Part shown: positions 34,964-43,544 of the stretch, piece after piece
Numbering within the stretch: position 1 is the stretch's first letter
Layout: each line of letters opens with the position of its first letter
NCBI RefSeq assembly: GCF_004798705.1
Contig: NZ_CP039290.1
Location: forward strand, 1,240,001 to 1,304,000
DNA length: 64,000 bases
Reading direction: 5' to 3'
Source: Arthrobacter sp. PAMC25564
GTDB lineage: Bacteria; Actinomycetota; Actinomycetes; Actinomycetales; Micrococcaceae
Translations under genes and position numbers: made by a program
The notes under the pieces: generated by a model
The model's input: the letters and a program-made list of their open reading frames with translations, nothing else
What the model was told of the DNA's origin: nothing
Databases searched by the model: none

Positions 34964-35524
34964 CTACTGGCCGCTGCCCCGGAACCCGGCAAACCAGGCC
35001 TGCGGGTTGGGCAGCCACATGAGCACGGTGGCCGCGAGGCTGACGACGAAGCTGGGAAAGTTGCCGCCGCCCCGGCCGTCAACGGCACCGGCATTGATGA
35101 GCGCCAGGAGCAAGGAGATGCCGGCAACAATCGTCAGGGCGTAGCGGGCCCATTCGCGGCCCTCCTTCATCTTCATTGCCAGGATGACCTGGGCTGCGGC
35201 CAGGACAAGCGCCACGAGCACCAACAGCAGCACCACGATGCCAAGGCCCGGAAGGATGGCCAGGAAGACAAAGGATCCGAAGAGGCCGATGACCCCGCCG
35301 AGCAGGCCCAGCAGGCCGGTGATGAGCCAGATCCAATAGGAGACCGTCAGCTCGGTCGGCATCCCGGTGGCGGTGAACATGCCGGAGAAGCCGCCCTGGG
35401 GCAGTACATCGTTGAAGTTCCTGGGGCGGTCGCTTGGCATCCTGAACTTTGCCGGCGGGAAATTTTTGGTCTGCGGGGGTTGGGCACCCGGCTGCTGCGG
35501 CGGCACATCACTGGGGTTGCTCAT
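34964..35524 (-). CDS. four-helix membrane protein of unknown function
   Basis: The 186-residue protein has a Pro/Gln-rich head of about 50 residues and four hydrophobic segments (WIWLITGLLGLLGGVIGLFG, FLAILPGLGIVVLLLVLVAL, WARYALTIVAGISLLLALIN and VVSLAATVLMWLP). Its segment 3, beginning EWARYALTI, parallels KNWARILGT of the downstream protein. TACAGT ends 7 nt before ATG 35524, so it may be leaderless. No enzymatic motif is visible. Confidence 0.78.
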   Translation of the reverse strand: MSNPSDVPPQQPGAQPPQTKNFPPAKFRMPSDRPRNFNDVLPQGGFSGMFTATGMPTELTVSYWIWLITGLLGLLGGVIGLFGSFVFLAILPGLGIVVLLLVLVALVLAAAQVILAMKMKEGREWARYALTIVAGISLLLALINAGAVDGRGGGNFPSFVVSLAATVLMWLPNPQAWFAGFRGSGQ

Positions 35525-35612
35525 GGCTCTCACTGTAGACGGCGCTTCCGCCGTTATCTAGGCAAGCTGCCGCCTGTCACGCCGCCGCCGCTTGAAAAGC
35601 CCGGCCCCGGAT

Positions 35613-35665
35613 TTAAACACGGCACCCCGCTCCATCTCGTGGATGGAGCGGGGTGCCGTGTTTAA
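35613..35665 (-). terminator. 24-bp perfect hairpin, terminator of the yceI gene
   Basis: The arms 35613-35636 and 35642-35665 are exact reverse complements with a 5-nt loop; they begin TTAAACACGGCACC. Read on the minus strand it lies 52 bp after the yceI stop. The stem includes its own TTAA ends, so it may stop transcription from both sides. Confidence 0.85.
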
Positions 35666-35716
35666 GCCCTGCGGGCGGGCGCCGGCGCCAGGCCGGGCCG
35701 TCCTGACGGGTGGTGG

Positions 35717-36265
35717 CTAGGCTGCGGGGGCGATGAAGGCCAGTTCGAGGTTGACGGCAACCTTGTCGCTGACGAGCACTCCACCGGCGTCCAGGATTGC
35801 GTTCCAGGTCAGGCCGAAGTCCTTGCGGCTGATGGTGGTTTCGGCGGTCAGGCCGGCGCGCGTGTTGCCGAACGGGTCAACGGCAACGCCATTGAACTCG
35901 GTCTCCAGTGCCACCGGGCGGGTAACACCCTTGATGGTCAGCTCGCCCTGGAGCTCGTAGGCGTCGCCCTTGGGGACGATGGTGTTGGAGACGAAGGAGA
36001 TTTCCGGGAACTTCTCGACGTCGAAGAAGTCTTCGCCGCGGACGTGGCCGTCGCGGTTGGCGTCGCCGGAGTCGAAGCTGGCGGTCTTGATGGTGGCGTT
36101 GACCTTGGAGTCCGCGACATTCTCGGCCAGGTCCAGGGTGGCTTCGGCGTCCTTGAACTGGCCACGGACCTTGCTGATGCCTGCGTGGCGCACGGTGAAG
36201 CCGATTTCGCTGTGCGAGTTGTCGAGGGTCCAGATGCCGGTGGTGACGTTGGCGGGAAGTGCCAT
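35717..36265 (-). CDS. YceI-family lipocalin-like protein
   Basis: The 182-residue protein matches the YceI fold, a beta-barrel that binds isoprenoid-type lipids: GIWTLDNSHSEIGFTVRHAG, SKVRGQFKDAEATLDLA, NRDGHVRGEDFFDVEKFP and ELTIKGVTRPV are in family order. There is no signal peptide, so it is cytoplasmic, unlike proteobacterial YceI. AGGAGAA precedes ATG 36265. The upstream AT-rich gap holds dyads that may be a regulator site. Confidence 0.92.
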   Translation of the reverse strand: MALPANVTTGIWTLDNSHSEIGFTVRHAGISKVRGQFKDAEATLDLAENVADSKVNATIKTASFDSGDANRDGHVRGEDFFDVEKFPEISFVSNTIVPKGDAYELQGELTIKGVTRPVALETEFNGVAVDPFGNTRAGLTAETTISRKDFGLTWNAILDAGGVLVSDKVAVNLELAFIAPAA

Positions 36266-36315
36266 GGTGGTTCTCCTTGAGTCGGGTGGTCGTGCTTCAG
36301 TTCGTCTGATCGTCA

Positions 36316-36385
36316 GTTGAATCCTCATTCATTGAAGTCTCAACCAACTGCTTCACCCAGTATAAACATGCATTTGCATCTTTTA
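36316..36385 (-). promoter_or_regulatory. AT-rich promoter region of yceI with dyad symmetry
   Basis: On the minus strand ATGCAAATGCAT is followed by TATACT as a candidate -10 and then TTGAGACTTCAA, with TTGA/TCAA half-sites. The dyads flank or overlap the promoter as a MarR-type operator would. The whole gap 36329-36478 is much poorer in GC than its surroundings. Confidence 0.45.
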
Positions 36386-36478
36386 TTCCAACTCCGGGGA
36401 ACATTTCGCCAAACTCTTCAGTTCTACCTCCCGTAGAAGATTTCGTCATTGACCCTGCCCTTTGAGAAACTGGTACAC

Positions 36479-37144
36479 ATGCCCCAAGCCACTGTTCATT
36501 TGCTCCGCCACGGCGAGGTCCACAATCCCGATGGTGTCCTCTACGGCAGGCTGCCGGAGTTCCACCTCTCCGAGCTCGGCCGGCAGATGGCCCGGGTGCT
36601 GGCGGACCACTTCAGTGAACGTGCCGCCCAGGGGGCGAAAATCGTCCATCTCGCCGCATCCCCGCTGACCCGCGCCCAGGAGACGGCCCTGCCCATCGCC
36701 GAGGCGCTCAACCTCGAGATCACCACGGACGCGCGGATCATCGAGGCCGCCAACTACTTCGAGGGGATCCAGGTCTCGAAGGCCGAGCTCCTCAAGCCGA
36801 AGCACTGGCCCATGCTGATCAACCCGTTCCGTCCCTCCTGGGGCGAGCCCTATAAAGACCAGGCGGCCCGCGTCATCGCGGCCGTCCGGGATGCCCGGGT
36901 GCGCGCCGTCGAACTCGGCGGCGACGGCGCGGAGGCCATCCTCGTCAGCCACCAGCTGCCCATCTGGGCGACGAGGCTCAGCGCCGAGGGCAAGCCGTTA
37001 TGGCATGATCCGCGCAAGCGCGAGTGCACGCTGACGTCCCTGACATCCCTGGTGTTCGACGACGCCGGGAACCTCCTGCGGGTCGAGTACAGCGAGCCTG
37101 CGGCCGCCCTCCTGCCGGGTGCCTCCAGCACCCCGGGGGCCTGA
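36479..37144 (+). CDS. histidine phosphatase family protein
   Basis: The 221-residue protein has the phosphoglycerate mutase-type catalytic motif LLRHGEVHNPDG (RHG) near the N-terminus and a second conserved His in LVSHQLPIW. EAANYFEGIQ and PYKDQAARV are typical of the actinobacterial group located before resA/ccdA. The substrate is unknown. ATG 36479 is preferred because the RHG motif then begins at residue 9 as usual. TlpA starts 2 bp after its stop. Confidence 0.88.
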   Translation: MPQATVHLLRHGEVHNPDGVLYGRLPEFHLSELGRQMARVLADHFSERAAQGAKIVHLAASPLTRAQETALPIAEALNLEITTDARIIEAANYFEGIQVSKAELLKPKHWPMLINPFRPSWGEPYKDQAARVIAAVRDARVRAVELGGDGAEAILVSHQLPIWATRLSAEGKPLWHDPRKRECTLTSLTSLVFDDAGNLLRVEYSEPAAALLPGASSTPGA

Positions 37145-37146
37145 GC

Positions 37147-37767
37147 ATGAACGGCAACAAGGGAAAGCCGGCGCCGCTGTCCCGCCGCAGCGTCCTGACG
37201 GCGGGTGGCGCGGCCCTCGCCGTCGTACTGGGTCTCTCCGGCTGCGCGCAGGAGGATCCGCTGGCCAAGCAGGCCAAGGCCGGGGACAACAAGAACTACG
37301 TCGCCGGTGACGGCTCGGTGACCGAGTTCGCCGTCGCGGACCGCAAGACCCCGGTTGATATCAAGGGGACGCTGTTCGACGGCACCGTCGTGGCCCCCGC
37401 GGACTTCCTCGGGAAGGTCACGGTGCTCAACTTCTGGTTTGCCGCCTGTGCCCCCTGCCGGGTCGAGGCGCCCTCCCTGGAAGCCCTGAACCAGGACTTC
37501 AAGAGCCAGGGCGTGCAGTTCTTCGGCGTGAACCTCCGCGACGAGAAGGCCACCGCCGACGCGTTCGACAAAACGTTTAACCTGACGTACCCGAGCTTCA
37601 ATGACAAGGACGGTGCCGTGCTGCTGGCCGTCTCCGGCCTGGTGCCGCCGGGAGCCGTCCCCACCACGCTCGTGCTGGACAAGCAGGGCCGCGTCGCGTC
37701 CCGGGTCCTCGGCGAGATCCAGAAGGGCACCCTTAAGACCCTCATCGCCGCAGCAGTGGCCGAGTAG
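37147..37767 (+). CDS. TlpA/ResA-like thiol-disulfide lipoprotein
   Basis: The 206-residue protein has an N-terminal SRRSVLTAGGAALAVVLGLSGC: a twin-arginine-like start and a lipobox LSGC, so it is a membrane-anchored outer-face lipoprotein. The thioredoxin domain carries the active site FWFAACAPCRVEAPS (CxxC). In System II cytochrome c maturation this protein reduces the apocytochrome heme-binding cysteines using electrons from CcdA, encoded next. Confidence 0.92.
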   Translation: MNGNKGKPAPLSRRSVLTAGGAALAVVLGLSGCAQEDPLAKQAKAGDNKNYVAGDGSVTEFAVADRKTPVDIKGTLFDGTVVAPADFLGKVTVLNFWFAACAPCRVEAPSLEALNQDFKSQGVQFFGVNLRDEKATADAFDKTFNLTYPSFNDKDGAVLLAVSGLVPPGAVPTTLVLDKQGRVASRVLGEIQKGTLKTLIAAAVAE

Positions 37768-37780
37768 CGGCGGCGCCATC

Positions 37781-38536
37781 GTGAACAGCCCCTTCGCTGA
37801 AGCCATCCTGAACGGATCGCTCCTGCTGGCCGTGCCCGTGGCGCTGCTGGCCGGCGTCGTCTCCTTCCTCTCACCCTGCGTGCTGCCGCTCGTGCCCGGC
37901 TACCTGGGGTACGTGACCGGGCTGACCGGCGTCGACCTCCAGAAGCAGAAGCGCGGCCGCATGCTGGCCGGCATCGGGCTCTTCGTCCTGGGCTTCTCGG
38001 TCATCTTCGTGCTGCTGGGCGGGGCATTCGGCCAGCTCGGGACCCTGATCACCGGCTCGCAGAACAAATGGATCACCCAGCTGCTGGGCATCCTGGTGAT
38101 CATTATGGGCGTCGTCTTCATGGGCGGCTTCGGCTGGCTGCAGCGCGACGCCAAAATCCACGCCAAGCCGCCCGCCGGGCTGTGGGGCGCGCCGCTGCTG
38201 GGCATCACCTTCGGCCTGGGCTGGGCACCGTGTATCGGACCCACCTATTCCGCCGTGCAGCTCCTGAGCCTCTCCGGCGGATCATCGGCGGCCAAAGGGG
38301 CTTTCCTCGCATTCGTGTATAGCCTTGGCCTGGGTATACCGTTCCTGCTGATCGCCCTGGCCGTGCGCCGCGGCATCGGCGTGATGTCCTTCTTCCGCAA
38401 GCACCGGCTCGCCATCCAGCGCACCGGCGGCGGCATCCTGATAGTTCTTGGGCTGCTGATGGCCAGCGGGGTGTGGGGGACCTGGGTCTCCGGGTTGCAG
38501 TACTGGTTCCAAACCGATGTGAAATTGCCGATCTGA
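37781..38536 (+). CDS. ccdA: CcdA-type thiol-disulfide membrane protein
   Basis: The 251-residue protein has six hydrophobic segments and the two conserved cysteine motifs SFLSPCVLPLVPGYLGYVTG and LGWAPCIGPTYSAVQLLSL. It carries reducing power from cytoplasmic thioredoxin across the membrane to TlpA/ResA. GTG 37781 starts 13 bp after tlpA. Its TGA overlaps the resB ATG (TGATG). Confidence 0.95.
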   Translation: MNSPFAEAILNGSLLLAVPVALLAGVVSFLSPCVLPLVPGYLGYVTGLTGVDLQKQKRGRMLAGIGLFVLGFSVIFVLLGGAFGQLGTLITGSQNKWITQLLGILVIIMGVVFMGGFGWLQRDAKIHAKPPAGLWGAPLLGITFGLGWAPCIGPTYSAVQLLSLSGGSSAAKGAFLAFVYSLGLGIPFLLIALAVRRGIGVMSFFRKHRLAIQRTGGGILIVLGLLMASGVWGTWVSGLQYWFQTDVKLPI

Positions 38537-40386
38537 TGAGCGAGCGAGTGAACGTAAAGAAGAAATCCCCGGCCCCCGGCTCCACACCGGGTGCCCCCAA
38601 GCCTGACGGCACCACGCCGGGCGCCAATCCGGATGCCAATCCGGTTGCGGCCGTAAAGGCTGAGGTTGTCCTGCCGACGCTCGGACCGCTGGGCATGCTC
38701 CGCTGGGCCTGGACGCAGCTGACCAGCATGCGCACGGCGCTGTTCCTGCTGCTGATGCTCGCGGTGGCAGCGGTGCCGGGCTCGTTGTTCCCGCAGCGCC
38801 CGGCCAATCCCTCGATCGTCACGCAGTACATCAAGGACCACCCGGACTACGGCAAGCTGCTGGACTCGGTGCAGCTCTACGACGTGTATTCCTCAGCGTG
38901 GTTCTCGGCCATCTACATCCTGCTGTTCATCTCGCTGATCGGCTGCGTGATACCCCGGGCCATCGCGCACTACAAGGCGATGCGCTCCCAGCCGCCGCGC
39001 ACCCCGGCCCGCCTGTCCCGGCTGCCCGAATACGGCACGCTCGTGATCCCCGCCGACGCCGGGATCCCGGCGTCGGCGGCCATCACCGACGCCGCCGGCC
39101 TGCTGAAGAAGCGCGGCTACCGCGTGGACATCCGGGACCGCGACGGCGCGCGGCCGTCCCTGGGGGCGGAGCGCGGCTTCCTGCGCGAAGTCGGCAACCT
39201 CCTCTTCCACACCGCCCTGATCGGTGTCCTGATCTCTGTGGCGGGCGGCGGCCTGTTCGGCTACAGCGGACAGCGGATCCTGGTGGAGGGTGACACCTTC
39301 GTCAACACCCTCGTCGGCTACGACCAGTTCACCCCGGGAACCAACTTCCAGAGCAGCCAGCTCCAGCCGTACTCGGTCCAGCTGGACAAGTTCCAGATCA
39401 CCTTCGACCGCGAATCCAAGGGCAAGTTCGGCCAGCCCATCGACTTCACAGCAGACGTGACCACCAAGGAATCCCCGGACGCCCCCGCCAGGAAAGACGT
39501 GCTCAAGGTCAATGACCCGCTGAGCCTGGGCGGCACCAGCATCTACCTCACCGGCAACGGCTATGCCCCCATGGTCACCGTCCGCGACGCCAACGGCAAC
39601 GTCGCGATGCAGGGTCCTGTTGTGGCCAAACTGCAGGGCGAGAACTACTACTCCTCGGTCGTCATCAAGGTCCCCGATGCCAAGCCCGAGCAGCTTGCCT
39701 TCGCCGGCTTCTTCCTGCCGACGGCCTTCGTCACCGACCAGGGCGTGTCCTTCAGCGGCGATCCCGAGCTGATCAACCCCCAGCTGACCCTGAACTCGTA
39801 CTACGGCGACCTCGGACTGGACAGCGGCACCCCGCAGAACGTTTTCGAACTCGACGTGAAGAAGCTGACGCCGCTCAACGCACGCAACCTTCCGACCAAG
39901 GGCATCGTCCTGACGCCCGGCGCCAGCTACACCCTGCCGGACGGCAAGGGCTCCATCAGCTTCGACGGTGTGAAGCGCTACGTCGGAGTGGATATCCACC
40001 ACAACCCGGGCCAGCTCTACGCGCTGATCTTCGCGCTCCTGGCCGTCGCCGGCCTGGTCACCTCGCTGTACGTGAACCGCCGCCGGGTATGGGTCCGGAC
40101 CGGAACCCATGAGGACGGCCGGACCATGGTGGAATACGGGCTCCTGGCCCGCGGCGAAGACCACCGGCTCGCCGGCGAGGCCAAGGCCATCCGATCCCTG
40201 CTGGCCGGCCAATGGCTGCTCGGCGAGGAGGGCACGTCCATTTCCCAGCCCGCTCCCAGCAGGACAACGGATAATGACCGGGCGGATGCCGACGCGCCCG
40301 GTGCCGGGCAGGCATCCCCGGAACATCCCGAAACAGACTTCATCCAGTCAACAGCCGGCTCGCCTGAGTCAGAGAAGGATCAGTAA
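38536..40386 (+). CDS. resB: ResB, cytochrome c synthase subunit
   Basis: The 616-residue membrane protein has a disordered head of about 55 residues, three membrane segments in the first 260 residues (RTALFLLLMLAVAAVPGSLF, SAIYILLFISLIGCVIPRAI, LLFHTALIGVLISVAGGG), a large extracytoplasmic domain (about 280-490) and a last membrane segment (LIFALLAVAGLVTSLYV). FPQRPANP and the RGFLREVGNLLFH region are typical. It forms the heme-ligating complex with CcsB. ATG 38536 overlaps ccdA; TAATG overlaps ccsB. Confidence 0.95.
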   Translation: MSERVNVKKKSPAPGSTPGAPKPDGTTPGANPDANPVAAVKAEVVLPTLGPLGMLRWAWTQLTSMRTALFLLLMLAVAAVPGSLFPQRPANPSIVTQYIKDHPDYGKLLDSVQLYDVYSSAWFSAIYILLFISLIGCVIPRAIAHYKAMRSQPPRTPARLSRLPEYGTLVIPADAGIPASAAITDAAGLLKKRGYRVDIRDRDGARPSLGAERGFLREVGNLLFHTALIGVLISVAGGGLFGYSGQRILVEGDTFVNTLVGYDQFTPGTNFQSSQLQPYSVQLDKFQITFDRESKGKFGQPIDFTADVTTKESPDAPARKDVLKVNDPLSLGGTSIYLTGNGYAPMVTVRDANGNVAMQGPVVAKLQGENYYSSVVIKVPDAKPEQLAFAGFFLPTAFVTDQGVSFSGDPELINPQLTLNSYYGDLGLDSGTPQNVFELDVKKLTPLNARNLPTKGIVLTPGASYTLPDGKGSISFDGVKRYVGVDIHHNPGQLYALIFALLAVAGLVTSLYVNRRRVWVRTGTHEDGRTMVEYGLLARGEDHRLAGEAKAIRSLLAGQWLLGEEGTSISQPAPSRTTDNDRADADAPGAGQASPEHPETDFIQSTAGSPESEKDQ

Positions 40387-41507
40387 TGTTCCCCATCAAC
40401 GAAACCATGGGCCAGTACAGCGAGCTGTTCATGTTGCTCGCGGCCGGCACCTACACGGTGGCGTTCATCGCGTTCGCCTGGGACCTGGCCAAGAGCAGCA
40501 AGATGCTGCGCGCCGTGGACCTCAAGGCGGCAGCCGTCGCCGGGACCACGGCCGGGAGCGTGAAGGTGCCCGTCGGGGCCGGCGTTGGAGCGGGCTCTGC
40601 CGCCGGAACCGTTGACCGCGCCGACTCGGACGTGGCAGGACCGGTCGGCCGGGCCGAGCGCCCGACGTCGTCGGTCTCGGGCAGCGCGCCGGGCAGCAGC
40701 GCCGGCATCGGCCAGACGGCCGACGGCGGCATGCGCTACGGTGCCGAGCGCCGCGTCCCTGCCCGGGTCGCCGTAGCCCTGACCGTGCTGGGCGCCGCGA
40801 TCCATGCGGCCGGCGTCATCACGCGGGCCCTCGGCGCAGGCCGGGTGCCATGGGGCAACATGTACGAATTCCTCACCACGGGTGCGTTTGTGGCCGTCGC
40901 GGTGTTCCTGCTGGTGCTGATCCGCCGCGACCTGCGCTTCCTGGGCACCTTCGTGATCGGCCTGGCCATCATCATGCTGGTGGCGGCGTCCGTGGCGTTC
41001 TGGACGCCGGTCGGCCATCTGGTGCCTGCCCTGCAGAGCTACTGGCTGATCATCCACGTGTCCATCGCCGTGATGTCCTCCGCGCTGTTCACCCTGACCT
41101 TCGCCATGTCGGCGCTGCAGCTGCTGCAGTCCCACCGGCAGAGGGTCGTGGCTGCCGGCGGCGGCGACAAGCTGGGCTTCATGCGCCTGGTGCCGTCGGC
41201 CCTCAGCCTGGAAAACCTGTCCTACCGGATCAACGCGATCGCTTTCATCGGCTGGACCTTCACGCTCATGTTCGGCGCCATCTGGGCCGAGAAGGCCTGG
41301 GGCCGGTTCTGGGGCTGGGACACCAAGGAAGTGTGGACCTTCGTGATCTGGGTGGTCTACGCCGGCTACCTGCACGCCCGCGCCACCCGCGGCTGGACCG
41401 GGACCCGCGCCGCCTGGCTGTCCATCGTGGGCTACCTGTGCGTGGTCTTCAACTTCACGATCGTGAACCAGTTCTTCAACGGCTTGCACTCCTACTCGGG
41501 GCTGTAG
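40386..41507 (+). CDS. ccsB: CcsB/ResC, heme-handling cytochrome c synthase subunit
   Basis: The 373-residue protein has about eight membrane segments and the WWD-type heme motif WGRFWGWDTKEVWTFVIW near the C-terminus; PWGNMYEFLTTGAFVAV is also conserved. It brings heme to the outer face, where ResB/CcsB attach it to cytochrome c. A low-complexity stretch of about 80 residues (roughly 45-120, rich in Gly, Ala and Ser) separates the first and second membrane segments. Cluster order TlpA-CcdA-ResB-CcsB is complete for System II. Confidence 0.95.
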   Translation: MFPINETMGQYSELFMLLAAGTYTVAFIAFAWDLAKSSKMLRAVDLKAAAVAGTTAGSVKVPVGAGVGAGSAAGTVDRADSDVAGPVGRAERPTSSVSGSAPGSSAGIGQTADGGMRYGAERRVPARVAVALTVLGAAIHAAGVITRALGAGRVPWGNMYEFLTTGAFVAVAVFLLVLIRRDLRFLGTFVIGLAIIMLVAASVAFWTPVGHLVPALQSYWLIIHVSIAVMSSALFTLTFAMSALQLLQSHRQRVVAAGGGDKLGFMRLVPSALSLENLSYRINAIAFIGWTFTLMFGAIWAEKAWGRFWGWDTKEVWTFVIWVVYAGYLHARATRGWTGTRAAWLSIVGYLCVVFNFTIVNQFFNGLHSYSGL

Positions 41508-41549
41508 GCACGCACCCGCTGGCCCTGGCTCCATCGATTCGGCACAGAT

Positions 41550-41580
41550 GGCCGCTAAGCCGCCCCGCTTAGCGGCCCTT
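41550..41580. terminator. bidirectional terminator and repeat copy 1 after ccsB
   Basis: GGCCGCTAAGC (41550-41560) and GCTTAGCGGCC (41567-41577) form an 11-bp perfect stem, followed by CTTT. Positions 41536-41590 are a diverged copy of the palindromic repeat at 51063-51115 in the opposite orientation. The stop codon of the minus-strand gene lies inside the hairpin. Confidence 0.85.
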
Positions 41581-42554
41581 TGCGTCGGATGGGTGGGCAG
41601 TGGGGCGGGTTCTTTGACGTTGCCGCAGCCGCAATCCGGAGGCAGGACTCCAGCCGCGCTGAGTCAGCGCAGCGCGCACGCGGGTAACTGCAGCCGGCTC
41701 CATTCCAGGGCCGGTCGGCGTCAGATCCCGCTGGGTCAAGACGACCACGCGCCACCCGGCGTCCCGGGCACTCTCATCCCGGAAGATGTCGTTGCGACGC
41801 TGCACCGGATCGGCATGATGCGCGCCGTCGTACTGGATCGCGATCTTCTGCTCCTCGTAGGACATGTCCGGGTCCTGGATCCAGCCGCCCGTCTCGTCGA
41901 ATATCGGGACGTTGATTCCGGGTTCGGGGAGGCCATGGCGGAGCAGGAGCAGCCGGAGCTCGGTCTCCTTGGGGGAATCGGTGTTGGCGCGCATCAGTCT
42001 CCGGGCACACGTAGCGCGCCGGTAGCCCGGTTTGCCTCGTTTTCCGGTGAGGAATGCGTCCAGTGCGTCGATCGTGGCCAGCGGGTTCCTCCGCCGGAGC
42101 AGGAAGTCGCCGGCAATCACCAGGTCGTCGAGGCCAAGAATCCCGGCAAGGTCGAACCACGTCCGCAGCGGCGAGGTGCAGACCAGCCGGCGCCCGGCGG
42201 TGATCTCCTCCGGCTCCAGGGCCTGCTGGTGGCCGACGACCCCTTGCGACGCACGGACCGTGTGCCCGGCGGGCTCGTCAGATGGATGGCCAGACGTTCA
42301 AGGGCAGCCGGCAGCGGGAATCCCCACAGCACAGCAGCCGAAGTGTGGCTCACGATAGCACCGGTGACAGCCGCCAGGGCGCGGAGTCGTTCGTGCAGGC
42401 TGTCCTCGGTTGCTGCCGCGGTCCGCACCCCGTGGCACGGACTGACCAGATCACCGGCCCGGACCCGACGCCGGCTCACCCCCGCAGTGCGGGCCTCGGC
42501 CACGGTAAAGGGTTGTTTCCGGAGATGCCATCGCAGCTCGCTCGGTCGGCGCAT
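41569..42554 (-). pseudogene. DUF559-type protein, frameshifted
   Basis: Two overlapping frames make one protein. MRRPSELRWHLRKQPF... (from ATG 42554) ends at 42117 after a nonsense-like tail, while the next frame reads VVGHQQALEPEEITAGRRL, then WFDLAGILGLDDLVIAGDFL and continues to 41569. One base is missing near the CCCC run at 42240-42243. The restored product of about 328 residues has an AbiEi-like winged-helix start and a DUF559/Vsr-like nuclease end (KIAIQYDGAHHADP, later RDAGWRVVVLT). Homologous genes are common and numerous in actinobacteria with unknown roles. A sequencing error in the homopolymer is the alternative to a true mutation. Confidence 0.85.
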
Positions 42555-42671
42555 AAGTGCATTGTGCGGCCGCTGGGAGGGCGTGGGACTGTTATCCACA
42601 GCAGGAGCCGGATGTGGGGGAGTAGTGCGCGGGGATTCTAGACGCGAATAGGGCCGTTCGCGGGGATCGGT

Positions 42672-42727
42672 TCGCCGAAGATGGCCGCTATGAGCGTGGG
42701 ATTCCGGCCATCTGTGGCAAACGGGCG
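42672..42727. repeat. intergenic palindromic repeat, copy 2
   Basis: TCGCCGAAGATGGCCGCTAT opens the copy and GGCCATCTGTGGCAAACGGG closes it. Inverted arms AGATGGCC and GGCCATCT remain, with a diverged centre. Confidence 0.75.
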
Positions 42728-42828
42728 TCAGATGTGGCTCCGTGGACCACAGGCGCGGCCGTTCGCGGCCTGACCCAGGGCCGCAGTGGGCGCTGCGGGC
42801 ACGGTCGAGGACAGCGCACGGCGGCGAT

Positions 42829-42884
42829 TTGCCGAAGATGGCCGCTATGAGCCTGGTATTCCGGTCAAATGGGGCAAACGGGCG
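42829..42884. repeat. intergenic palindromic repeat, copy 3
   Basis: The left half matches copy 2 almost exactly (GCCGAAGATGGCCGCTATGA); the right arm has decayed (GGTCAAATGGGGCAAACGGG), so the hairpin is lost. It lies 157 bp from copy 2 in the same orientation. Confidence 0.7.
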
Positions 42885-42979
42885 GGCCCCACGTTCACTG
42901 CAGGTCCGGCGGGTGGCCGCCACGCAATGCCCTCACGGGAGTGGCCGCCAAGGGACGAGCCCACTCCCGTGGGCCGGGC

Positions 42980-43405
42980 TTACTTAACCTCGTCGGTGCC
43001 CTGGGCGCCGGCATCGCCGGAGCCATGGGGATCACCGGAACCGGTGCCGTGGGCTTCGCCGCGGCCGCCGTCGAGCTTGCGTTCCTTGGCGTCCAGATCT
43101 TCCTTCAGCTTCCTGAGCCGCTCAGCTTCGGCTTGTTGGCGGCGGCGGATTTCGAGGTTACGGAGGAATTCCGGGTCATCGTCCGGTGCGATGGGGTGGC
43201 TGTAGCTGGCCGGGGCGGCAACTGTGCCGCGAGGGCGGCCGATGATGAACCAGAGGACGGCGCCGACCACCGGAAGCACGATCTGCACGACGATCCATGC
43301 CGGCTTGGAAATGCCCTTGGTCAGGCGTGCGTCGGTGCGGATCACATCGACCAGTCCGTAGACAAACACGACGAGAACGACGATTGGGACCACGACACGA
43401 AGCAT
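42980..43405 (-). CDS. PLDc N-terminal-type membrane protein
   Basis: The 141-residue protein has two membrane segments (VVVPIVVLVVFVYGLVDVI and AWIVVQIVLPVVGAVLWFII) followed by GRPRG, the phospholipase D nuclease N-terminal domain common in actinobacteria, then a charged coiled-coil-like tail (about 75-110) and a Gly/Asp-rich end. No catalytic HKD motif follows, so it is not a phospholipase. TAGACT lies 6 nt before ATG 43405. Confidence 0.85.
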   Translation of the reverse strand: MLRVVVPIVVLVVFVYGLVDVIRTDARLTKGISKPAWIVVQIVLPVVGAVLWFIIGRPRGTVAAPASYSHPIAPDDDPEFLRNLEIRRRQQAEAERLRKLKEDLDAKERKLDGGRGEAHGTGSGDPHGSGDAGAQGTDEVK

Positions 43406-43544
43406 ACCTTCAGTCTAGCCTTCGGGCCCGTCCCGGCGTTGGCTGGGTTCTCCCACGGCCCCGGCGGCCGCCCCCGGCAGGCACGGCCGGGCCCCGGACA
43501 ATGCCTGAGAGCCGAAGGCGCCGCCCGACGGCTAAACTTGGAGT

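Larger units (their letters stand above)
42555..42979. other. 425-bp gene-free gap carrying two palindromic repeat copies
   Basis: No coding signal. Copies 2 and 3 of the palindromic repeat lie here (42672-42727 and 42829-42884). A single TTATCCACA (42592-42600) equals a DnaA box but stands alone. The rest is unremarkable. Confidence 0.6.

Noticed and set aside
38893..40326. 477-residue frame opposite resB
   Set aside because: Antisense shadow; resB has a conserved fold and operon context.
42592..42600. TTATCCACA as a replication origin
   Set aside because: A single DnaA-box 9-mer without a cluster, AT-rich unwinding region or dnaA/dnaN neighbours.
42117..42923. Separate 268-residue gene in the DUF559 locus
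   Set aside because: Its first 123 codons lie in the repeat-rich gap and its tail is out of frame with the family; the real gene starts at 42554 and is frameshifted.
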